A DNA stretch of 16,505 nucleotides from Betaproteobacteria bacterium TMED41 (GTDB lineage: Bacteria; Pseudomonadota; Gammaproteobacteria; Burkholderiales; Burkholderiaceae_A): contig NHCU01000045.1 in assembly GCA_002167365.1 (NCBI GenBank), positions 1 to 16,505 on the forward strand, given 5' to 3'. Position numbers and translations under genes: made by a program. This document shows positions 1-6,048 of this stretch, in pieces (within the stretch, counting starts at the first letter, position 1; every line of letters begins with the position of its first letter). Under the pieces are notes generated by a model, which ran no database searches, was not told the DNA's origin, and saw nothing but the letters and a program-made list of their open reading frames with translations.

Positions 1-22
1 GGTGTTAGGGTATTGAATTAGT

Positions 23-99
23 GGTGGCCGTAGCTCAGTTGGTAGAGCCCCAGATTGTGATTCTGGTTGTCGTGGGTTCGAGCCCCATCGGCCACCCCA
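23..99 (+). tRNA. tRNA-His (anticodon GTG)
   Basis: Folds as a complete cloverleaf. The acceptor 5' strand GGTGGCCG (23-30) pairs with CGGCCACC (89-96), including the extra G(-1):C73 pair that is the identity element of tRNA-His. The D arm carries TAGCTCAGTTGGTAGAG. The anticodon stem CCAGA/TCTGG (50-54/62-66) encloses the loop TTGTGAT with anticodon GTG at 57-59. The T arm contains GGGTTCGAGCCCC. The CCA end is encoded (97-99). It is very close in sequence to E. coli tRNA-His as I remember it. Only 8 nt separate its 3' end from the stop codon of a gene on the other strand, and no terminator hairpin is visible between them. Confidence 0.97.
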
Positions 100-107
100 G
101 TTGATTA

Positions 108-491
108 TTAATAAGTTGGTATGAATGAATTATCACCCTGTTGTTTTCGTTCAAATCTAATAAATTCATAGTATCCACAATTTTTGTTTTCTGGGTACTC
201 CCTACATACGTTAGGCCTAGCCTCATAAATAGTGCAACTTCTACTTTCTGGATCTAAAAACTGGCAGGTACTTTTGTAGATATTGTCTTTTCTATGTCGT
301 AGTATAATTTCATGAAAACATTGATCGTTGTCTTCGTACTTGTATGATTTGGTAAATTTTTTCTTAGCAATACCAAAACTCAAATTGAAATGTTTTGCAA
401 GACGTAAAATGTCTTTCTTTGAAACAATTATTCTGGGGTAACTACAGCAATACCCTGGACATTTAAGACAGTTGTAATTTTTCTTAGGCAT
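108..491 (-). CDS. YkgJ-family cysteine cluster protein
   Basis: A 127-residue, probably cytosolic protein of the YkgJ family, annotated as putative zinc- or iron-chelating proteins with no proven biochemical role. It has the family's N-terminal CxxCxxxCC cluster (C8, C11, C15, C16). Further cysteines follow at 58, 76, 86, 96 and 105, with the typical second half: a CQFLDPES motif, then CTIYEARPNVCREYP. Nine cysteines in so short a protein, spaced as in the family, make the assignment good, but the bound metal is unknown. The ATG at 489-491 is the only sensible start, since the cysteine cluster begins at residue 8. It is divergent from rpiA (41-nt gap, no clear promoter seen) and convergent with the tRNA-His gene. 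Confidence 0.85.
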   Translation of the reverse strand: MPKKNYNCLKCPGYCCSYPRIIVSKKDILRLAKHFNLSFGIAKKKFTKSYKYEDNDQCFHEIILRHRKDNIYKSTCQFLDPESRSCTIYEARPNVCREYPENKNCGYYEFIRFERKQQGDNSFIPTY

Positions 492-532
492 GATTTAATT
501 ATGATTATTTTTTTTAATGTTATCTTAATATT

Positions 533-1192
533 ATGAAAGATCAACTTAAATTCTTGGCTGCTAATGGGGCTTTAAAATATTTGAAACCTGAAATGAGAAT
601 CGGAGTTGGTACCGGTTCAACAGTAGATATTTTTATTGATGCGCTAAGTGAGAGCGGTTTGTCTTTTTCTGAAATTTTCACCACCTCAAAAAGATCGGAA
701 GAAAGATTAAAGTCTCGTGGTTTTACAGTTTTAAATCTTACAGAAGTAAAAGAGCCGTTGCCAATTTATGTTGATGGAGCGGATGAAATTGATCAATCGC
801 TCTGTATGATCAAAGGTGGAGGTGGGGCTTTAACTCTAGAAAAGATAGTTGCTGAACTAGCAAACTTTTTTGTTTGTATTGTGGATGAACGTAAGTATGT
901 TCAAAAACTAGGGAAATTTCCTATTCCAGTAGAAGTTATTAGTGAAGCCATAGTACCTATTTGTTGGGCTATTAGAGATGAGTTGGGTGGAAAACCAATA
1001 ATTAGAAAAAATTTTGTATCAGAGCACGGACATAAAATTTTAGACGTTCACAATTTACATTTGACTAACCCTATGGATGTGGAGATAAAATTAAATTCTA
1101 TACCTGGAGTTGTTACTAATGGTATTTTTGCAAACAGAAGAGCAGACCTGTTATTAGTGGGAACAACTTTAGGGTTAAAAACTTTTCAATAA
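533..1192 (+). CDS. rpiA: ribose-5-phosphate isomerase A
   Basis: Cytosolic enzyme that interconverts ribose-5-phosphate and ribulose-5-phosphate in the non-oxidative pentose phosphate pathway. The 219-residue length is the usual one for RpiA. Visible family motifs are the phosphate-binding loop GTGST (26-30), YVDGADEID with D81 and D84, and KGGGGALTLEK with K94 and E103. E103 corresponds to the catalytic base in the E. coli enzyme. NPMDVEIKLNSIPGVVTNGIFANR near the C-terminus is also typical (given here as NPMDVE...IPGVV...FANR). The ATG start fits the family N-terminus but has no Shine-Dalgarno-like sequence upstream. phoU follows after 70 nt on the same strand, so the two may be co-transcribed. 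Confidence 0.97.
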   Translation: MKDQLKFLAANGALKYLKPEMRIGVGTGSTVDIFIDALSESGLSFSEIFTTSKRSEERLKSRGFTVLNLTEVKEPLPIYVDGADEIDQSLCMIKGGGGALTLEKIVAELANFFVCIVDERKYVQKLGKFPIPVEVISEAIVPICWAIRDELGGKPIIRKNFVSEHGHKILDVHNLHLTNPMDVEIKLNSIPGVVTNGIFANRRADLLLVGTTLGLKTFQ

Positions 1193-1262
1193 TTAATGAA
1201 TAAATCAATTTTTTTTGGAGTTACTGCTTATATATTAAAGAAAAATTTATTAAAATATAGAT

Positions 1263-1937
1263 ATGGAAAAACATACTGACATACAGTTTGAAAATGAATT
1301 AGAGCAGATAAGATCTCAGTTGCTTTTAATGGGCGGGACTGTTATTGAAATGATTAAAGGAGCTTTACAGGGACTGATATCTGCCAATGAGCAAAATTTT
1401 TTAACGGTGTTTGAATTAGAAAAAAAAATCAATTCCGCGGAAGTTGAAATAGATGCTTTATGTAATAACACTCTAGCTTTGAGACAACCGACCGCCTCCG
1501 ATTTGCGCTTTATTGTTTCCTCGCAAAGAATGATTAGAGATCTTGAAAGAATTGGCGATGAAGCTGAAAAAATGGCAAGAATGGGGCAATATTTTCACAA
1601 AAATATCCATAAAGAAATTCCTAAATTGGATTTTTCTGAAACTGTTGGAAACGTGATTTCCATGCTCAAAAGAGTTTTGGATGCCTATGCGCGTGATGAT
1701 GATGCTGAATTGAAGGGAGTAATATTGGATGATAAAGTGGTTGATGACAGCTTTAGGTCTACATTGAACGAATTAATTTCGTTCATGTTAGAGGAACAAG
1801 CTAGGGTTAGTAAATGTATAGACTTGATTTTCTTTGCCAAGGCTCTAGAAAGAATTGGAGATCATGCAAAAAATATGTCTGAAAGTATTATATTTATGGT
1901 CCATGGAAATGATTTAAGGCACATTAAATACAAATAA
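1263..1937 (+). CDS. phoU: phosphate transport system regulator PhoU
   Basis: PhoU is a cytosolic, dimeric, all-helical protein. It links the PstSCAB phosphate transporter to the PhoR/PhoB two-component system and keeps the Pho regulon off when phosphate is plentiful. The 224-residue protein shows both three-helix repeats, each carrying the metal-binding E/DxxxD motif: DLERIGDEAEKMA (E95, D99) and ALERIGDHAKNMSE (E196, D200). Its pst partners are not in the window. Here it sits behind rpiA, so its local control may differ from the pst-phoU operon of enterobacteria. No clear ribosome binding site precedes the ATG. Its stop codon lies inside the first unit of an 8-bp tandem repeat. Confidence 0.96.
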   Translation: MEKHTDIQFENELEQIRSQLLLMGGTVIEMIKGALQGLISANEQNFLTVFELEKKINSAEVEIDALCNNTLALRQPTASDLRFIVSSQRMIRDLERIGDEAEKMARMGQYFHKNIHKEIPKLDFSETVGNVISMLKRVLDAYARDDDAELKGVILDDKVVDDSFRSTLNELISFMLEEQARVSKCIDLIFFAKALERIGDHAKNMSESIIFMVHGNDLRHIKYK

Positions 1938-1962
1938 ACAAATAAACAAATAAACAAATAAT
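1931..1962. repeat. 8-bp tandem repeat (CAAATAAA), 4 copies
   Basis: Four head-to-tail copies of an octamer: three perfect CAAATAAA units (1931-1954) and a fourth reading CAAATAAT (1955-1962). The first unit supplies the phoU stop codon and the array ends just before the yggX stop on the other strand. It therefore fills almost the whole 25-nt gap between two convergent genes. Because the unit length is not a multiple of three, its TAA triplets (1935, 1943, 1951, 1959) fall in all three forward frames. There is no hairpin potential, so it is not a classical terminator. Confidence 0.95.
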
Positions 1963-2241
1963 TTAATTTTCTTTTGGTGGTACATACCCACTTGCCACGT
2001 CAGCTTCACCGCTTCCAAAAAAATATGTTTGTAACTGATCCTTTAGGTAGTTTCTGGCTTTCACGTCAGATAAATTAAGTCTATATTCATTTACTAGCAT
2101 TGTTTGATGCTGAATCCATTGATTCCAAGCTTCTTTTGAAACATTTTCCCAAATTTTTTTGCCCATTTCACCAGGAATTGGAGGAAAATCTAAACCATCT
2201 GCTTCTTTATTTAATTTCACACAATTTACTAATCTAGCCAT
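1963..2241 (-). CDS. yggX: probable Fe(2+)-trafficking protein YggX
   Basis: Small (92 residues) cytosolic protein of the YggX family, linked to iron handling and protection of Fe-S clusters against oxidative damage. It starts MARLVNC with the family's conserved Cys7, followed by EADGLDFPPIPGEMGKKIW, the conserved SKEAWNQWIQHQTMLVNE segment, and a short acidic C-terminal tail. The frame stays open upstream and would add 17 residues (MLISKFKW...) from an ATG at 2290-2292. I reject that start because the family begins at MARLVNC and an AGAGGT ribosome binding site (2246-2251) lies just before this ATG. It is downstream of the YkuK-like gene (56-nt gap) on the same strand and convergent with phoU. 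Confidence 0.95.
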   Translation of the reverse strand: MARLVNCVKLNKEADGLDFPPIPGEMGKKIWENVSKEAWNQWIQHQTMLVNEYRLNLSDVKARNYLKDQLQTYFFGSGEADVASGYVPPKEN

Positions 2242-2245
2242 TTCT

Positions 2246-2251
2246 ACCTCT
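2246..2251 (-). promoter_or_regulatory. ribosome binding site of yggX
   Basis: AGAGGT on the minus strand, 4 nt from the ATG at 2239-2241. It is one of the few clear Shine-Dalgarno sequences in the window and decides for the short, family-typical YggX over the 109-residue reading. Confidence 0.8.
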
Positions 2252-2297
2252 TTAAAATAATGAAAAATCCACTTAAATTTAGATATAAGCAATTGAA

Positions 2298-2783
2298 TCA
2301 GGCTGGGCTTAGAGAAGGTACAATTCCTCTATAGCGGTCGGCAGCGCAACTGGCAGCAAAAGCGTGTGGTTTCACTCTTGGAGAAACATTACATACTCCT
2401 CTAATGTATCCAATTGCTTGCTGAACAACTCCCTGAGAAATGAAGTTTGGGTCAGGATTAAGATCAAGATGTATCTCAACATTTCTTCCCTGGAAAACAT
2501 CAACTAATTTAAGATATAAATCAGCTACTTTGTATACTTCATTCATGAGTCTCAATTGTGGTTTATCGCCTCTTTTATCGAAGTCCATTTCTCTAATTGT
2601 TTCGCCAAAGAGTTTACATCCATGTTTTCCATCAAGGTGAACAACAACAACTATTGTATAATCAGCAAACCACTGATTCCCTTCGGCAAATCTGAAGGAA
2701 TCTGCCCCAATGTAAATGTTTGTCTGTTTAGATTGGGATTGTATGAACGCTCTTACTTCATCTATATCTAAATTCATCTTCAT
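2298..2783 (-). CDS. YkuK/DUF458-family RNase H-fold protein
   Basis: A 161-residue protein that I recognise as the DUF458 / YkuK family, predicted to have an RNase H-like nuclease fold; no substrate is established. Visible features are IYIGADS (D28) on the first strand, a beta stretch DYTIVVVVHLDG, and E82 in a helix. These are followed by VEIHLDLNPDPN (D107) and a C-terminal VKPHAFAASCAADRY (D149). The spaced acidic residues D28, E82, D107 and D149 are where a two-metal RNase H-like site would be expected; this is inference from the pattern. The start is ATG at 2781-2783, with AGG (2790-2792) 6 nt upstream. A second ATG two codons later is less well spaced. It is divergent from macA and upstream of yggX, possibly in one transcript with it. 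Confidence 0.75.
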   Translation of the reverse strand: MKMNLDIDEVRAFIQSQSKQTNIYIGADSFRFAEGNQWFADYTIVVVVHLDGKHGCKLFGETIREMDFDKRGDKPQLRLMNEVYKVADLYLKLVDVFQGRNVEIHLDLNPDPNFISQGVVQQAIGYIRGVCNVSPRVKPHAFAASCAADRYRGIVPSLSPA

Positions 2784-2848
2784 ATTATGCCTATTAAATT
2801 AATTTTTTGAACTATGAATTTTAGAAATATTTTTTTTTTTACAAATCT

Positions 2849-2879
2849 TTGTCAAAAATTGAATTAATTAACGTATACA
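2849..2879 (+). promoter_or_regulatory. possible promoter for the macA-led gene run
   Basis: TTGTCA (2849-2854) and TATACA (2874-2879) resemble -35 and -10 boxes but are 19 nt apart, longer than optimal. They lie in the 131-nt divergent gap between the YkuK-like gene and macA, just after an 11-T run (2830-2840). This is the only gap of more than 35 nt upstream of the 13-gene plus-strand run, so a promoter is expected here. The exact boxes are a weak guess in such AT-rich DNA. Confidence 0.25.
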
Positions 2880-2914
2880 TAATCATATGTTTAATTGTTA
2901 CTTGGGGAAAATAA

Positions 2915-4081
2915 TTGAGAGTAATTAGTAAGAAGTTGATGTTTTTATTATTTTTTGTAATGGTTTTAGTCGTTTTACTTTTTTGGGGTCCTTTTTCCGA
3001 AAAGAGATTTGATTGGAAGACTGCATTAGTAACTTCAGGACCAATAGAGAAAAAAATTACGGCTAACGGTACTATTAATCCAGTTTTTACTGTTAATGTA
3101 GGAACACAAATTTCGGGGATCGTGCAAGATGTATTTGTGGATTATAACGATAAAGTTATGAAAGATCAGTTGCTTGCTAAAATTGACCCAGCGTTGCTCC
3201 AGGCAAAAATTTCTCAATCTAAAGCAAACTTATCTGCTGCGAAAGCAGTTTTTAAAGCAAGCAAATCCAAGTTTTATAGACAAAAACAATTAGAAAAAAA
3301 AGGTTTTATTTCTAAAGGCTCTATTGAAATATCAGAAAAAGAATTCGAAGAGGCTGGTGCGAGAGTAGTTCAAGCAAAGGCTCAACTCGACCGTGAGGTT
3401 AAAAATTTACTCTACAGTCAGATAATATCCCCAATTGATGGAGTCATTATTGAAAGAGCGGTAGATGTTGGTCAAACAGTAGCGGCCAGCTTTCAGACTC
3501 CAACTCTTTTTAAAATTGCTAGAGACTTAAATGAAATGCAAATTGAAGCTTTAGTGTCTGAAGCTGACATCGGTAATATTAAATCTGGTCAATCGGTTAA
3601 ATTCCAAGTTGACGCATACCCTAAAAAATTTTTTAAAGGGGTTGTAAATCTTGTAAGACTTGAGCCAGAGGTTGAGCAAAATGTTGTGAGCTATAAGGTT
3701 ATAGTTGATGTTGAAAATGCCGAGGGTTTTTTGTTACCGGGAATGACCGCTCAGGCTTTAATAACTGTTGAGAGAAAAGAGAATGTTTTACTAATTCCTC
3801 TATCATCCTTAAGGTTCAGACCTCCAGAGTCTATAAGTTATATTGAATCCTCTAAGGATTTAAATGATGGGAAAAATTCAGAAATATCTTTCAACGATTC
3901 AATTTTTAAGATCGCTAAAAATGGCAAGATAGAAAAATTAAAAATTTCAACTGGGCTTTCTGACGGTAAGTTAATTGAAGTCTTCTATGGTTTAAAGGAA
4001 TTTGATGAAGTCATTATCAGAAGAAAATCAAGCTCAAATTCTGAAAAGTCCAATTCTGGTTTTCGCTTTAAATTAAAATAA
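2915..4081 (+). CDS. macA: MacA-type periplasmic adaptor of an ABC efflux system
   Basis: Membrane fusion protein (388 residues) that should link an inner-membrane MacB-type transporter to an outer-membrane TolC channel. Residues about 6-25 form an N-terminal membrane anchor after two lysines. Next comes the first lipoyl half (about 60-92, GTQISGIVQDVFVDYNDKV), a coiled-coil hairpin rich in K, Q and A (about 93-168), the second lipoyl half (SPIDGVIIERAVDVGQTV), and beta-barrel and membrane-proximal domains. GQTVAASFQTPTLFKIARDL followed by EADIG is typical of MacA. The start is TTG, with GGGGA at 2904-2908 spaced 6 nt. An internal ATG at 2939 would remove the lysines and has no clear ribosome binding site. 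The substrate is unknown. The ATPase and permease follow directly. Confidence 0.88.
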   Translation: MRVISKKLMFLLFFVMVLVVLLFWGPFSEKRFDWKTALVTSGPIEKKITANGTINPVFTVNVGTQISGIVQDVFVDYNDKVMKDQLLAKIDPALLQAKISQSKANLSAAKAVFKASKSKFYRQKQLEKKGFISKGSIEISEKEFEEAGARVVQAKAQLDREVKNLLYSQIISPIDGVIIERAVDVGQTVAASFQTPTLFKIARDLNEMQIEALVSEADIGNIKSGQSVKFQVDAYPKKFFKGVVNLVRLEPEVEQNVVSYKVIVDVENAEGFLLPGMTAQALITVERKENVLLIPLSSLRFRPPESISYIESSKDLNDGKNSEISFNDSIFKIAKNGKIEKLKISTGLSDGKLIEVFYGLKEFDEVIIRRKSSSNSEKSNSGFRFKLK

Positions 4082-4091
4082 CTGCTTCTAC

Positions 4092-4793
4092 ATGAATTTT
4101 TTTATTCAAATAAAAAATCTTTATAAAAGTTATTTTCAAAATAATATTATTGAGATTCCAGTTATCAAAGATTTAAATTTGGAGATAAAATCTGGGGAAT
4201 TTTTGTCTTTAATGGGTCCTTCTGGATCAGGGAAGTCAACACTCTTAAATTTAATAGGTCTTTTGGATCACCCGAACAAAGGTAAAATTTTTTTGAATCA
4301 AGAAGATATAACAAAACTTGAATCAAACGAAAAAGCTTTATTGAGAAACCAACAGTTTGGATTTGTTTTTCAAGGCTTTAATCTTTTAAAAAGAATAAGT
4401 GTTTTGGACAATGTTGCCTTACCATTAATATATCAGGGTGTCGAAAGGTTTTTGGCGCAGAATCGGGCAAAGGATGTTTTGAAATCCACAGGTTTAGATG
4501 GTTTTGAGAACAGGTTACCAAATCAGTTGTCAGGTGGGCAACAACAGAGAGTTGCAATTGCAAGGGCTCTTGTTGTCAACCCAAAATTGATTCTTGCAGA
4601 TGAACCAACAGGTAATTTAGACTCTAAAACTGCTAGTGGAATCATGAAGACTTTTTATGAGTTGAATATCAAAAACAAAATAACAATTATTTTGGTTACT
4701 CATGAAGAAGAAATTGCACAATTCGGAAGTAGAATCATAAAGATGAGGGATGGTCAAATTTTAACTGACGTTGTAAATTCACAGACTTTATGA
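4092..4793 (+). CDS. MacB/LolD-type ABC transporter ATP-binding protein
   Basis: Cytosolic nucleotide-binding subunit (233 residues) that powers the permease encoded next. All ABC motifs are intact: Walker A GPSGSGKST (42-50), Q-loop Q94 in FVFQGFNLL, signature LSGGQ (146-150), Walker B LILADEP with catalytic E171, D-loop GNLD (174-177) and switch H204. It belongs to the MacB/LolD/FtsE-like group. In E. coli MacB this domain is fused to the membrane part; here it ends as a free protein and its stop overlaps the start of the permease gene (ATGA). It begins 10 nt after macA without a clear ribosome binding site, so translational coupling is likely. Confidence 0.93.
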   Translation: MNFFIQIKNLYKSYFQNNIIEIPVIKDLNLEIKSGEFLSLMGPSGSGKSTLLNLIGLLDHPNKGKIFLNQEDITKLESNEKALLRNQQFGFVFQGFNLLKRISVLDNVALPLIYQGVERFLAQNRAKDVLKSTGLDGFENRLPNQLSGGQQQRVAIARALVVNPKLILADEPTGNLDSKTASGIMKTFYELNIKNKITIILVTHEEEIAQFGSRIIKMRDGQILTDVVNSQTL

Positions 4794-6013
4794 AATTTAA
4801 CGCTTGTTTCTTTGAGGCATGTAGTTCTCTTAAATATAATTCACTTCGAACATCATTAACAATATTGGGGGTTGTTATCGGTGTAATGGCAGTAATTATT
4901 ATGTTAGCTGTTGGCAAAGGAGTTCAGTCGGAAGTTAACGATAGCATAAGTTCGATTGGTAGTGATTTGTTGGTGATTTTTCCTGGCTTACAAAACTCTG
5001 GCAGGGTAAAAAAACCTGGGACCAGTTCTGTCACTCTTACAATTCAGGATGCAGACGCAATTTCCGAAATTCCTGAGATATATAGAGTTGCCCCTGTAAT
5101 AAGTAAAACTTTGCAAATTCAACATAGAGACGTCAATACTAGTTCTAGAGTAAATGGAGTCACACCGAGTTACCATCTTGTTAGAGAATGGGACTTAATT
5201 TCTGGGGACTTCATTTCTGATCAAGATATTCGAAGTCGCAACAGAGTGGCACTGATTGGAACAACAGTGGCTCAAGAGCTATTTGGTGATTTTGATGTAT
5301 TGGAAAAAATAATAAAAATCAATAATATACCCTTTCGTGTTCTTGGAGTTTTAGAAAAAAAAGGTTCTTCAATCACGGGCCGGGATCAAGACAACAGTGT
5401 ATTTGTTCCTATTTCAACAGCCAGGCAATTAATAATTAGGAGCAGATTTCCATCATCAGTGTCTTATATGATTGTTAAAGTGATAAAAGGCGGTGACCAA
5501 CAATTTACGGAATATCAAATTAAATCTTTACTACGAGAGAGACACCGACTTAGAGATGGCGAGACTAATGACTTTAGTGTTTCTAATTTGACGGACATTG
5601 CTTCAACTGCTGCAACGGCAACTAGAGCTTTGACAGTATTGCTAGCTTCTATAGCAGGGGTTTCATTACTGGTTGGTGGAATAGGAATTATGAATATTAT
5701 GTTAGTAAGTGTTACTGAGAGAACTAGAGAAATTGGAATTAGACTGGCTATTGGAGCAAAACAAAGTGATATTCTTCTTCAATTTTTAATAGAGGCTGTG
5801 ATAATTTGTGCGCTAGGTGGTCTTACAGGTGTTGTTTTGGGTATAAGTATATCTTGGCTTATTTCTTACTTAGTTGGGATAACTGTGGAAGTTACACTAG
5901 GTTCGATATTAATTTCTTTTTTTATATCATCTTTTATTGGTGTATTTTTTGGATGGTATCCGGCTAAGAAAGCCTCAAGAATGCAACCAGTTGACGCATT
6001 GCGTATTGAGTGA
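4790..6013 (+). CDS. MacB-type ABC transporter permease
   Basis: Inner-membrane subunit (407 residues) with the MacB/FtsX layout. TM1 is at about 22-44. A large periplasmic MacB_PCD domain spans about 45-275. TM2 (about 281-306), TM3 (332-357) and TM4 (370-389) form the FtsX core. ERTREIGIRLAIGA (310-323) is the cytoplasmic coupling segment that contacts the ATPase, and the C-terminus PAKKASRMQPVDALRIE is typical. With the adaptor and ATPase it should make a tripartite mechanotransmission exporter with an outer-membrane TolC encoded elsewhere. Such systems export macrolides, lipopeptides, haem precursors or toxins; nothing here identifies the cargo. The start overlaps the ATPase stop by 4 nt. 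The ATPase-plus-permease split resembles YknYZ-type systems. Confidence 0.92.
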   Translation: MKFNACFFEACSSLKYNSLRTSLTILGVVIGVMAVIIMLAVGKGVQSEVNDSISSIGSDLLVIFPGLQNSGRVKKPGTSSVTLTIQDADAISEIPEIYRVAPVISKTLQIQHRDVNTSSRVNGVTPSYHLVREWDLISGDFISDQDIRSRNRVALIGTTVAQELFGDFDVLEKIIKINNIPFRVLGVLEKKGSSITGRDQDNSVFVPISTARQLIIRSRFPSSVSYMIVKVIKGGDQQFTEYQIKSLLRERHRLRDGETNDFSVSNLTDIASTAATATRALTVLLASIAGVSLLVGGIGIMNIMLVSVTERTREIGIRLAIGAKQSDILLQFLIEAVIICALGGLTGVVLGISISWLISYLVGITVEVTLGSILISFFISSFIGVFFGWYPAKKASRMQPVDALRIE

Positions 6014-6048
6014 TGATTATTTTTTTTATTTTAATGGTTAAGTGAGTT

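Noticed and set aside
1196..1279. Short open frame of 27 codons between rpiA and phoU, overlapping the phoU start
   Set aside because: No ribosome binding site, no recognisable motif and an AT-rich composition typical of spacer DNA. A leader peptide cannot be supported from one sequence.
1931..1962. Octamer array as a CRISPR or attachment site
   Set aside because: Units are directly adjacent without spacers, far too short for CRISPR repeats, and no integrase or cas gene is near.
2239..2292. 17-residue N-terminal extension of YggX
   Set aside because: The family starts at MARLVNC, and a good ribosome binding site sits directly before that ATG, inside the would-be extension.
2784..2914. Small palindromic pieces (AATTAATT, GTATAC, CATATG) between the YkuK-like gene and macA as an operator
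   Set aside because: Each is at most 8 bp and expected by chance in DNA this AT-rich. No longer symmetric site joins them and no regulator gene is adjacent.
6011..6048. T-rich stretch after the permease gene as a rho-independent terminator
   Set aside because: No GC-rich inverted repeat precedes the T run. The same kind of T run occurs in several other spacers.
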